This document shows, piece by piece, positions 53,900 through 64,000 of a DNA stretch of 64,000 bases. The position numbers were made by a program, and so were the translations under genes. The stretch covers positions 1,736,001-1,800,000 of the forward strand of contig JBLDXI010000028.1 in NCBI GenBank assembly GCA_047495785.1, read 5' to 3'. The notes under the pieces are model-generated. The model saw only the letters and a program-made list of their open reading frames with translations, was not told where the DNA came from and did not search any database. Each line of letters starts with the position of its first letter. The first letter of the stretch is position 1. Source of the DNA: Lepidodermella squamata. Its lineage: Eukaryota; Gastrotricha.

Positions 53900-54045
53900 T
53901 TCTCGGGCTCTCCGAGCAGTCATCCTAAGCGTCGTCGATGGGGTTTGAACCACCGACCTGTGTCGCACCCGTCGGCAGCCACGTGGTCACAATGTTCTAT
54001 TTCACCCAAGCTACCAGACACCGACCCGACAGTATTCGTCTCGCT
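53900..54045 (-). mobile_element. tRNA-derived SINE candidate
   Basis: On the minus strand a B-box-like GGTTCAAACCCC (about 53938-53950) follows an A-box-like TAGCTTGGGTGA (about 54005-54017) at a spacing of about 60 bases, typical of tRNA-derived promoters. The flanking arms do not fold into a normal T-arm with a 7-base loop, so it is not a working tRNA gene. No second copy was found in the window. Confidence 0.35.
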
Positions 54046-55560
54046 GGCTGTGCGAAAGAACAACTAAAATGGTAAACTTCGAAATGTTCACTTGAATTAT
54101 TCTTATCTACATAATTATCAGCACAGATCTCACGGCTTGGTTCAATCTGTTAGCGAGATGGTGACTGGTATGGCTGAGAACATCCAAGATATCTGCATCT
54201 CAGCTAACCCTATATCACCCTAATCTAAAAGCAGTCCTAAAATTAAAATTAAAATTAGGCGTGGTGTTCTTCGCGAGAAGAATATTTCATAGAACGGGGG
54301 AATTTCAGGGAAATAAGCAAGAGGCTAATTAAAGACATGAGTTCGCTCCGCATTAGTAGTAGTGTTAGTATAGCGGGGTTTGCTGCGATTTGGAATGGGG
54401 TGAGGAACCACTAAAGGTTGGGGTCGATTGTAGGTGTGAGAATCGGATTTCTAGAAAATTATTCTGTCGCTTCGTTAGATAAAAGTGGATAACAGTTAAA
54501 CGGGCTTGAGCTGAAAAAACCGTCCGAGATTTTTAGAAATATAATGAATGCGACACCTGATGGTATCAAACAATAACTCAAAAACACACTCGTGTTTCAT
54601 ATAGATCATAGGCAAAAGTTTCTCTAGGGGTTTTAAAATAATATATGAGATGTCTATATTTGAGAATGTCAACCATCGCCGGCCAATCGGATGTAAGCTC
54701 AAAAGGCCATTCTGCCACAAAATCTCCTTTTTTGATGAGTCGGTAGCTTGTAATGTACCGCTCGAGGTGTTCAGGATACTGTTCCGGCTTGTTTTGTGTG
54801 GACCACACTTAGTAAGAATCGGGCACTGAAGATAATCAACACCTATTTTAAGGTTATTACAAAGGGAAATACTGGAAATATCCATTACTTGTTGAGATTG
54901 AGTTTTTCCACCAAGGCTTTTATGACTAGATCAGCCACTTGCTTAAGTTTGTCAGTCTGAATAGTAAAAACGGGGACTTCGAAGACGCAACGCTTAGATA
55001 CACAGAGGTGGTCGTGGTATATATTTACGGTTTCCAACTAGTTATCTTGAATGAGTGTTTCAGAATTTCGACCTCGAGAGTCAATTCGTCGTCGAAGCGT
55101 TAAGCTGAGGCACGTAGACGTCTAATTTGACGAATTGACGGTCGGGTCATGCAACGGTGGACGGTCGGGTCTTTGATGCACGTTTTCAAGAATAAAACAC
55201 TTGAAGTTAACGAAGGGTGTCTTTTGCCAATAAGCTTCGCATATAGGTGAAATCGAAAAACAGCAAACTGTACTACAATTCCTCTGTTCAAGTTCATCAA
55301 GGACCAGAACTTGGAACGCTTCCCAAGCAGCCGCGTCGAAACCAAATAGATCAAGCGCGATAAAGCTTTCGATTCTTAAAGCATTTCGGCCCAAATATTC
55401 GTATTTTGGACTAAAAATGATGTTTCAGCGCTAAATTTAAGCGTCATGGCACTACATTTTTTACTTTCTTTGCGATTTCGATGATTTCATCTTTTTATCG
55501 AAATTGATGCCCTCTGAACATAGCATTTTTTTGTTTAGCTACCTGGCGCCCCAAGCTACG
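54046..55560. other. Spacer without a recognised gene
   Basis: Several frames of 60-130 codons occur on the minus strand (54496-54885, 55100-55394), but none shows a domain, a signal peptide or splice support. Confidence 0.4.
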
Positions 55561-55564
55561 TAGA

Positions 55565-55836
55565 CAAATTATTGATGTTTGGTTCTACGACGGGTGATAG
55601 CGGAAAAATCACTGATTTGTAAAATCGATACTTGAAATCGATATCGGCTCGATAGAATGAAGTATAATTCGTAAACTGACCGCTCATAGCGCGAAATACG
55701 CGTAATATGAAGGTATAACGGTTAGGCACGATAACAAAAAATTTGAGATTATAGTGAAGACTAGAAATTCGAAAACCCATATTTAGGGAAAATCTAGTGC
55801 TGGAACCCTACATTTAGGGTGCGCACTTGGCACACC
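55565..55836 (+). repeat. Dispersed repeat family R1, copy 2
   Basis: It contains AAAATCACTGATTTGTA, ATCGATACTTG.AATCGATATCGGCTC, ACGCGTAATATGAAG and the terminal block TTTAGGGTGCGCACTTGGCAC. All are shared with 58998-59259, and the second half is shared in inverse orientation with 22053-22258. Confidence 0.7.
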
Positions 55837-56413
55837 CATTAATAATTAATAAGATACCATATTCTACCCTCAAATGAGTCATAAATTGCATGACATCATA
55901 AAAAATAAGTTCTAGAAAGGGCAAGATATTTTAAGAAAAGCAAAGGGAATCAACTTCATAAAAACCACTCCAATTCAAAATAAAAAATGGATAAGGGAAC
56001 AGAAATAATCTGAAAATTAATCTCGAATTTACCTGTAAAACAATTGGGTTAATCGCGTCTAGACTGACGGTCCAGTCGGAGATCAGCCGGGAAGCGGATT
56101 TACCAGTTTGCAAGGCTGTCACGGATTCAAGGAATATATTCGATTCCCTGAAGATAACGCGCATCTTTCAAGAATTACAACCGGCCAATAAGTTAATTTT
56201 GTTGAATCAGTCCCATTTCGAACGAGTCACAGCGTCACCGTACTCCACCGGACAAAAATGATGCATTTCCTCAACATGTAAACAACACAATTGCCAGGTA
56301 GCCCTATGAATCAAAGATTGGAAAATCAAAATCGAACTTTCTGAAACCAAATTATTGCTGACAAACTATATTCAGAAAATAGAGCAAAATAAAATATGAG
56401 ATCCAGTTATCAC

Positions 56414-59400
56414 TCATACAACACGAATGGATCCCTCCATGTTAGGGAAGAACAACGAGCAAGTCGGATCTACCAGGTGGATGAGAGTGGCAAATTTCAT
56501 CGACTTGCCGGCCATCGATCCCAAGAAAAGTACAATTTTTCTCTTCAACTTATCAAAATAAATCGGCTTTTTGTCATTTTTTGACATGCGGTCACATTCT
56601 TTGCCCAGAAGGATAAGTTCTTCGATGAAGCTGCCTTTCAATTCTTTGCTGACTATTGGCGGCTGCTCCCAAAATGACGCGAGTTTCTTGCCATCGCCAT
56701 AGGTGATTTTAATCATCACGTTGATCAAACGATCGACGTCTTTGCGGAGGAAAAAATCAGCAGGATCGTTGCGGAAGTCGCGTATGACCTGGGCGAGATT
56801 CCGGGTAACATAAAACACGAAGGCTGGCTGCTTCACGCACGCGCTTGCGATTTTGACGTCATCAGCCGCGACTTGCCAAAATAGGTTCGGAGTCATGTAA
56901 TATTCAGTGCCTTTGCATTGACGCGCCAGAAAATTCATGAAATGACCTAAATGATAATGAAAAAGCATTATAATTTCTTCTGAATTTGATTTTTCAAATA
57001 CTTGAGGCAAACAATAAATTTATCTTTATTGAGGCTTTTATGACGAAGCGCAAGTTTTGTTTGGAAAAACATGAGCTGGGCATGCTCGAATTTCTCGATT
57101 ATGTGGCTCAATGTCTCTCTGAGCTGAACCTTAGCATTTCTAAAGTTATTTTTTCTCGATTAGCAAACGATGCCGTACTTCATAAAGAAACGTCCATATA
57201 ATTCAACATATTTAGCTGTGGTTCGGCTAGAGCAAGCGAGGAAGCAAAACATTCCCTTTTCTGACAACCTGGTGCAAATCTCGCTCTTCGAGTGTCCAGT
57301 TTGAAAAAGTTTAGCCCGCTCGAATAACTTGTTGCCTTCCGACACCATCGGCGAGCTGTAGACACACTCAACAGCTTCGAATAATCCCAACGATTTCGCT
57401 CACCTGAGTAGCAATCGACTACATTTCTTTGATATATGTCGACCGATTGCATCAATACAGAAGCATTTAAAGAAATGTTAACAAATTGGATTCCGGGCCT
57501 TATTAAAGTTGTTGGAGTCATCTATATTCCTGTGAAATCGTTACTTCTTTACTTTGCAAAGAAGTCGATAATAATCGAAGGATTTTTAGCCCAGGTAATA
57601 TATTTTTTATTCCAGCTATTCGTTGATTGTGAAGATTAAACTCCCTATCCGACTCCCACTGCTACATCCTCGTCATCGGCTGTTGCCCGTCCTGATGTCG
57701 TTCGACCGTTGGCCCGCAAATGCCTGTTATAGTTTACTGGATCGTTTCATTCGTTGAGTGTAAAATGCGACAATACGCGCGTTCACGACCCCCTCCTGAC
57801 CAACCATAACCCAACCCTAACCCAAACCAGGAAAACCCCGAATATTGATGAAAAAGCAAATTTCACTTTGAAAAATAATGTAAACTAGTTAAAATATACC
57901 ACATGATTATGTAAAAATAGGCGCTTTGTTAATATAATTTACAAATTTACAAATTGACTTGATAGGTTTCTGATCAATTTGGAGTTCCTTTGATCATTTC
58001 AACCTGCTCCTTACGATAGTGCGCGGGAAGCCATTCGTGGCCTCGAATAAAATCCGGGCCTTTGAATATTTTGAACTCTCTATTCGTACCCGGGTTGATC
58101 ATTCGCATAGAGACAATAATCTCCCGCATTTTTCGCGTATTTCCTCCGACTCGAACGACTGTGTACGTGGTATTTTCAAATGTTCGCACATTGCCGCAGT
58201 CCTGGAATATGCCCTAGTCAATCTTACCAAAACCGATGTGGTCGTCAAGTTGGCGCTTCCCCATCCAGACCGTGTAATTAAAGCTATTGTTCAGAGCATT
58301 AAGCGCAAAAAGTTAGGTTTAATTCCTCCTTGCTGTTCAACGTTAATCTAAACTCGAATTGAATAATAGGAAACGATCTGGTACCATCCAGGCAGATGTG
58401 CAGATCGATTTTTACACGAAACTGCGAGGCTTCACCCGCAGGAAGCCCTTGCCAGTCGAGAAAATGAAGCCGCTAGTAGATATTTATCGAAAAGACCTTC
58501 CTGGAACCGACACGATGATAAGAGCCCAATTAGATCGTTGGAAATCATGTTGTGCATTTCTTGATCCAAAGCCTGACAGCGATCCACAATGGGGAAAATC
58601 TTGTTTCTGCCGCTTTTATTCAATTTCACCACGGTATAAAACCCCCGATGAGATTCTTGATATCTTGGCGCGCAAAGCGGCACGGCGCCTCAACCATGTT
58701 CTGCGATAGTTGAGACTGCGGAGAGATGAAAACGCTCTCAAAAATAATAAAAATCAAAGCCCATAGTCCATATATAACAAAGTTTTTCTTTTTCTAAAGT
58801 GTTTAGCTCTTGTGAAAATAAAACTATCAAACCCAAATCCTGGCTGCGCTTGAAATTAATAATAAAAATTATTAAATTATTTAAATTATTTGAAATTTTC
58901 ATTTTTTTTCAATTTTCATTTTTAATTTTAATTTTAAATTAAACAAACATTTTGAAGAGATTCTAAATTCGATACTGATGATGTTCTAAGCTGTTACGTA
59001 GGAAATTATCGATTTTGGGTTCCAAGACGGCTGACAGTTGGAAAATCACTGATTTGTAGAATCGATACTTGGAATCGATATCGGCTCTATGAGCAGTCAG
59101 TTACGCGTAATATGAAGATCTAATGGTTAGCATGATAGCAAAATATTAGAGATTCTAGCGAAGACTGGAATCTCGAAACCCATATTTAGGGGAAATCCAG
59201 TGCTCGAGTCTCAAATTTAGAGCTGGAACCCTAAATTTAGGGTGCGCACTTGGCACGCCAAATTCCACTCTCTCACATACGGATAATTTGACGGTGGGTA
59301 GCATAGCTGATGAACAATTCGTGGAAAAATAGTTTCGGAAATTTACTTTGATCAGCCTGGTAAACTTGTTAATTCTGAAGATTTTCCACTTTTCCATTTT

Positions 59401-62400
59401 TCAACGTCAACTTCCTAAAACGCTTTGAGCTGCCAACAATTACTGCACACGACATCGCGATCTCCGTGATCAAAGACTCAACGCGCAACGTGAACAACCA
59501 CATTTACAACAGATGATTAAATAATGTTTTGTGTAAAATCTCAAAAATTTAACTACTCAGTGTCCTAAGGCAACTAATCACGGCAACTAATCGCGGAAAA
59601 CTAGTTTCGGAAATTTACTCTGATCAGCCTGGTAAACTTGTTAATTCTGAAGATTCTCCACTTCCTGTATGCTTAGACTTTATTGTATAAGTTGTGTTGC
59701 TTATATGTATAAGTTGATCCAGTGGCGTTAGTGTTTTTTGTTTACATGTTTTAGCGGAGCTTTTCGACGCGTTGGAGGCTAAAAGCCTGGTTGCGATCTA
59801 CAGTGGGGAAGAGCGTTTTGTCTCTGCCGCTTTTATTGATTTCACTACGGTATAATTCTACCCCTGATGGGATTCTTGATATCTTGGCGCACGAAGCGGC
59901 ACGGCGCGTCAACCTTGTTCTCGGATTGCTGAGTGCTGAGACTGCGGAGTGATGAAAAAGATTTCAAAAATTGAAAAATCAAAGCCCATAGTTCATACAT
60001 TACAATGTTTTTCTATCTATTAAACTATCAACTATCAAAAACTATCAAACCAAAATCCTGACTGCGCCCCTGCTTAATTAAAATTGTTTTTAATTAAACA
60101 TTATGAAGATATTCCAAATTTAAATTAAAGCTAGTAAATGAGTTACCTACCTAAAATGGAAGCGATAGCGATGGCATTTCCGAGTTCGGCTTTCGACGCT
60201 TTCCGCCACGGTTCCAAGTACCATTCTGAGCATTCGTCCGTCAGATTTCCAAGCCTAGCCAAAGCCCGAGCAAACGGCTCATTTAGCCGCATGACCATAT
60301 CGGTGGATGAACAAAACCCAGCTAACCACATGTAGACTGCAAACGAAGGGTCGCAAAGTGGATAATGGCCTCGGACAAATCGCTCCCTCATCGCCGGACT
60401 GTCGTCAAACGGAATTATGAGACCAGCATATCGTTCCAAAATCAGCCGATGAATCGGGGAGATGGTCAAAAATCGAATGCCGCTACGTGTCGTCATTTGT
60501 CGGCCCAATTCGCACATAAACTCGATGAAATTAGGCATAGTCGCCAAATCACGCATTGCCATGTTTTTGAGATCGACATCCTCGGTTTGCTCGGGTACCA
60601 AGTACTCAAGTAGCGCTAAAACCAGCTGAACAATCATAGCTTCAAAAATTGAAAGTTTCACCAAATCGATTTCCGGCGAGAATAATCGCTTGAGCAAGGG
60701 AATTTGCTTGAAAATTCGCATGAGACCTGCATCGTAGAGGGGGCGTAACTCAGTCGGACCCTTTATAGCATAGGACACAAGTTCAATTAACGTGAAAAGG
60801 AATGTGGTCTGTTCAATCGAGCCATGATTCATAGGTAAATTTCCGGTTGTAATAAGCCGCCTTAATGCAGTTTTCATGGATTCTGTTCCGAGAACTCGCT
60901 TTCGGCCAGGTGGACGCTGTTTTCTTATCAGCTCACACTTCGCAGCCGATTCTAAAAAGGAAAACAAAGTTTTGTTGAAAATTAAATGCGCCAAGATCAT
61001 AAAACGCTTTTTTCCTTCATTGCTTTGCCAACTCTAACCCGCTAGCCCCTGCTAACCTGTCTTGCTTACCTAGAAGCATTCGAATCTAATGGGCGTCAGT
61101 TCCGAACCTCTGATTCTTCACACCCCGCTGCCCATTGGGACAACTGGTCCTCGCGTATGCGCTGGAAACTACAGAACGAGCGCCCGCCCCGCGACGAACT
61201 AGTCGATGGTACCGAAGTCCTAGCTCCGGATGCTGCCATCGATGAAGAGGCGGAGTTCAAAGCTCGCCAGCGAAAGGGTTGCATTATCCTATCCGATCAC
61301 ATCGACAGGACCCTGAAATTCCGTTCCAAAATCAAAGAAGAAAAGACTATTCCCGAGCGAGGGCGCTTTTCAATGAAAGTTATGTCGACCAGACTGAATC
61401 ACGAAGTATTCGAGTGTAAAACTCTCCATAATAAGCGAGAATAGTTTCTTATCATAAGCGCGATTTACTTACGTAAGCACAAGATTTCCATATTCCATTG
61501 ATGTTACACGATTAATGGTTTCTCGTTTTGCCGTTGAAGTGCGCAGCGAAATGGTGAACCGTTTCCTGGCAAAACCGTACTCGAGCTAGTCGAAGCGATG
61601 CAGCGTCATTTAGCCAGCCGAGCTCGACAAGTTACTACGTTGGCGAATGCCGGAAAATTGGCTCGCTAAGACTATGAAGCGCACTTGAACAACCCGGGCG
61701 ATACCGCTAATTATCCCGAGTGCTGTGAGCGTGATGTACGATTTTTCACTTCGCTGATCTGCAAGCACCAGATCTGATCCGAGTAGCTTTGCCGGCTTGT
61801 AACAATCCCATTGGTACTGATGACAAAAATGATATATTACTGTCCCGGTTTTGGACACTGATCACCGTTTTCACCGAGCTACTCGCCAAAGCCGCTCGCT
61901 GATCGGGCAGCAGTCAACGAACGAAAGATCCTTGATAATGAAAATCTACACCGAGGGCGATATGCGCTTCGCCCGCGAAATCGTTCGTCGTCTCGCGAAA
62001 AATAATTTGAAAATAATGAATCGCACTACTTATTTTTTCCGAGTACTTAACACCGCTTCAATGGCTCGTGGATGCGACGAAGTCTTGGCCGTAATGCACA
62101 TGGACAATCCGGGTATCAATCGCTCGATCGTCAGCCCAAAGTCGACCAATATTTCCGGATTAAAAGATAGTAACTAGCGTAGTAGTGGCGAATAGTCTAA
62201 GCCACTAGGTTACCGCGATAGTTCAAAAGTTTCATCATTTTCTTTTCAATATTTCAAGTGCTGTTGCTTTGTCAAGTGCTTGTAGCCAAATGCTATGCTC
62301 GTATCCTGGAAGGAAAACTCCGAGATAAACTGGTGAAAATCCTTGAAGACAATCAGCATGGTTTTATGAGGAATAAAAGCATAGGCGACTGCACGTTCAT

Positions 62401-63474
62401 GTTAAAGCAGCTAATTGAGAAAGTTGTTGAGTTTGATCAATTATTTTTTATCAATTTTATGGACCTCGAGAAGGCATTCGATTTATTAAACAGGGAAGAG
62501 GTATGGAAAGCATTAGAAGATCTTGGCGTGGAAAAAGACCTCGATTATCAACACTACAGCTCGATTTCCATTGGCTTTTTCTAGCTCTTTGCAGGACAAG
62601 CAGCATGCTTAGCGCACGGACGCGCTCAAGGCGCGATCGAGTGCACACGCGCGGGAGACTGTAATTATCTTGAATTTTGCGCAACGAGCCCCAACCATTA
62701 GGAGCGCGCGCGCAAAGGAAACTCCGGCGGGCCGGGAAATGTGCTGAACTTCGCGTTATTAAGCTTTGGGAATCCTGCCACTCCCAACCATTTAACATTA
62801 GCTGAGCGAAATGAGAAAAACTAAAACCTACACTTGTATATGAAAAATTGAGAAATTTTGAAATCTGAAAACTACTCAAGCAACTCGATATTATGTAAAA
62901 AAAATTCGAATCTGCGAACTCAATAAAAAAACAAGATCGAAATACCTTTGACAACAGTCATAGAGGCGGGTGGCTTCATCGCTATCATCAAAGTTATGCA
63001 GTCTTCAGCCATTTCATCATAGCCAAGATGCGAGTAAGCGATAGCACACAACTGAAAGGCTCTCAAAGGCCGCATGACAAGTCGCATGACCAGCTTCGAA
63101 TAGATTATCGCCTCTTCGAACCGATTCAGTTGAATACAGCATTGCGAGGCGTTGGTGTAGAAACGAGTGTCTTCGGGCGGCGGCCAATCGGCTGAGTAGA
63201 TCGCAGATTTGTACGTTTCAAGGGCTTCTTCAAATTTTTTAGCTTCAAACAACTTGTTACCCAGGATTCGACGTTCTTCCTGCCGTGCAGCGACTTCGTT
63301 GACTAATTTCTCGCCACCGCCTAGTTCAACTTGAATTTTCCGGTGCAATTGTTCCACATCTTCAAGAGAGTTGAGCTCAGAAAGCAGGTTCAAAGTTGCA
63401 TCGCCGTCCCAATTGGAGGACTTCACCTTTTCGCCGTACTCAAAGTTACCAAACAGGGTCTCGTATAACTTCAT
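56414..63474 (-). CDS. TPR-containing protein of an unrecognised family, paralogue B
   Basis: Three exons are inferred on the minus strand: 63474-62946, 60951-60151 and 56946-56414, both junctions in phase 1 as in paralogue A, giving 620 residues. Exon 1 carries KLYETLFGNFEYGEKV, then about three TPR units (GNKLFEAKKFEEALETYKSA; RFYTNASQCCIQLNRFEEAI; LCAIAYSHLGYDEMAED). Exon 2 shows FLFTLIELVSYAIKGPTEL, LFSPEIDLVKLSIFEAMIVQ, CDPSFAVYMWLAGFC and SKAELGNAIAIAS. Exon 3 shows NLFWQVAADDVKIA, AFVFYVTRNLAQVIRDFRND and FIEELILLGKECDRM. No signal peptide or membrane anchor is convincing, so it is probably cytoplasmic. Introns of about 2.0 and 3.2 kb hold LINE, repeat R1 and unknown ORFs. Function not recognised. 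Confidence 0.72.
57974..58350. other. Unassigned ORF pieces in intron 2 of paralogue B
   Basis: A minus-strand frame (58189-57974) holds REIIVSMRMINPGTNR, which resembles EVLAVMHMDNPGINR in the plus-strand frame at about 62075-62120 in intron 1. The two are in opposite orientation. They are probably fragments of one mobile-element protein; identity unknown. Confidence 0.3.
58359..58709 (+). pseudogene. Unrecognised ORF with a partial duplicate at 59790-60010
   Basis: The frame is open for 116 codons (RKPLPVEKMKPLVDIYRKDL, AQLDRWKSCCAFLD, TPDEILDILARKAARRLNHV). Its last third and 3' flank (about 58575-58790) recur at about 59785-60010 with small differences and a broken frame. The pattern suggests a mobile-element protein C-terminus; a hAT-like origin (DLP..xLxRWK) is a guess only. 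It lies in intron 2 of paralogue B, antisense to the gene. Confidence 0.35.
58998..59259 (+). repeat. Dispersed repeat family R1, copy 3
   Basis: It aligns with copy 2 (55565-55836) over most of its length and ends in GGTGCGCACTTGGCACGCC. Near the end it has both AAATTTAGAGCTGGAACC and CTAAATTTAGGG, as in copy 1. Confidence 0.7.
59300..60010. other. Duplicated intron filler
   Basis: Bases 59320-59390 recur at 59592-59670 (GTTTCGGAAATTTACT.TGATCAGCCTGGTAAACTTG). 59785-60010 is a copy of 58575-58790. No gene recognised. Confidence 0.55.
61157..61444 (+). CDS. Unrecognised charged open frame in intron 1 of paralogue B
   Basis: The 95 codons are rich in Arg, Lys and Glu (ARQRKGCIILSDHIDRTLKF, KIKEEKTIPERGRFSMK). 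There is no membrane segment or known motif and no supporting splice context. It lies in the same plus-strand interval as the next frame and a LINE fragment, so a mobile origin is likely. Confidence 0.3.
   Translation: MRWKLQNERPPRDELVDGTEVLAPDAAIDEEAEFKARQRKGCIILSDHIDRTLKFRSKIKEEKTIPERGRFSMKVMSTRLNHEVFECKTLHNKRE
61850..62177 (+). CDS. Unrecognised open frame in intron 1 of paralogue B
   Basis: The frame is open for about 108 codons, with GDMRFAREIVRRLAKNNLK and EVLAVMHMDNPGINR; the latter has a diverged match on the minus strand at 58189-57974. Candidate ATG at 61938. Family unknown. Confidence 0.3.
62259..62584 (+). mobile_element. LINE reverse-transcriptase N-terminal fragment
   Basis: The reading KCYARILEGKLRDKL, NQHGFMRNKSIGDCTFMLKQ and FINFMDLEKAFDLLNREEVW corresponds to RT blocks 1 to 3 of a non-LTR element, with the first catalytic Asp in the FxxxxDLxKAFD position. 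It breaks off after about 100 residues, before the YADD block. It lies in intron 1 of paralogue B, antisense to the gene. Confidence 0.8.
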
Positions 63475-64000
63475 TTTGCATATAAAATACCTAGAAATCG
63501 AGAAATAAGAATAATTACGGGACTCGCCCTAGCTGACAAGCATTTTTCAGCGCTTTTGATTTCGCTGCATGCAAATCCAGGATGTACATGATGCCATAGA
63601 GAATCGAATGGTATGAATTAAATGACCATAAACAAGTGAAAAGAGGGGCTTGGCATCTTTTCTGTATTTGCCAGCAAATAATGGCAAAAAGTGTGTTGAC
63701 TTCACGAGGGACGATTCCTGGAATCCTAGATTTTTTAACCAAGTTTTTCCTAAGGATTTGGAATTTTCAAAATTTAGAGCTCTAGGATGCTCCCATCCAC
63801 CTCGGAAGATGAGAAGCTTATTTCATAGGCAGAAAAGCCGAAAAGGCAGAATTTATTGCGCCACGAATTATAAATTGATGCAATAAAAAACACAATTTTT
63901 TCAAGCGCGCCTTTTTTCGAATTGACCCTTTCTCAGTCAAATTCTCTCAGCAACAAGAGCAAGTTCTCAGGTAAATTTTGAAGCTCATTTTCTCAGCAAC
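63475..64000. other. Upstream region of paralogue B
   Basis: It holds the presumed promoter of paralogue B. No other gene is recognised; frames on both strands (63515-63742, 63650-63886) lack domains. A CTCAGCAAC motif repeats near 63945-64000. Confidence 0.4.

Noticed and set aside
54496-54885. 129-codon minus-strand frame and an overlapping 76-codon frame
   Set aside because: No recognisable family, no splice support; reported only as spacer content.

Overview
The window is eukaryotic nuclear DNA from a small, compact-genome animal, most likely a nematode-like ecdysozoan. Genes are split by introns mostly 45-60 bases long with GT..AG ends, AATAAA signals lie a few to tens of bases after stops, and the families present (split Kunitz domains, a secreted triacylglycerol-lipase-type protein, type II membrane proteins resembling the plant/nematode DUF288-STELLO family, ankyrin and SOCS-box proteins, Cys-loop receptors) are animal ones. 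The assignment is inference; no rRNA or mitochondrial marker is present.

Left part (1-26500), gene-dense. A decayed retrotransposon reverse transcriptase (344-1228) and a repeat-rich spacer lead into a duplicated Kunitz/lipase block: pseudogene scraps of both genes (61-190, 3120-3450), an intact Kunitz gene (3853-4705) and an intact lipase gene on the minus strand (5016-6579). Then come two tandem STELLO-like genes (6884-8428, 8601-10095), an ankyrin-repeat gene (10557-12111), a foldback/MITE-like element (12205-12637), two more multi-Kunitz genes (12968-13992, 14140-15384), two paralogous two-membrane-segment genes (15533-16946, 18072-19682), a SOCS-box gene (21284-21928), and a tandem family of secreted cysteine-rich genes in which one copy looks whole (23508-24826) and two are broken (22712-22879, 25842-26462).

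Right part (26500-64000), transposon-rich. Its backbone is an unrecognised gene family encoded on the minus strand. Two full-length paralogues (A, 34651 down to 26881; B, 63474 down to 56414) each have three exons joined in phase 1 and predict 619- and 620-residue proteins with an N-terminal TPR region. Their introns are 2-3.5 kb, forty or more times longer than elsewhere in the window, and are filled with mobile-element debris. Three further relics of the family (34720-35009, 38347-38690, 48732-48960) lie between them, two with a scrambled exon order. Between the copies sit a truncated Copia element (38700-41370), a complete-looking but gag-only LTR retrotransposon with near-identical LTRs and a 5-base target duplication (43743-45825), a decayed piggyBac transposase, Mutator-like and LINE fragments, and two intronless Cys-loop receptor genes with unusually short TM3-TM4 loops (41417-42517, 46332-47468).

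The best candidates for undescribed biology are the TPR family with transposon-filled introns, the four-module secreted cysteine-rich family, the gag-only LTR element, and the short-loop intronless Cys-loop receptors. All exon joins were inferred by eye from splice signals, frame and paralogue agreement; no search was run.
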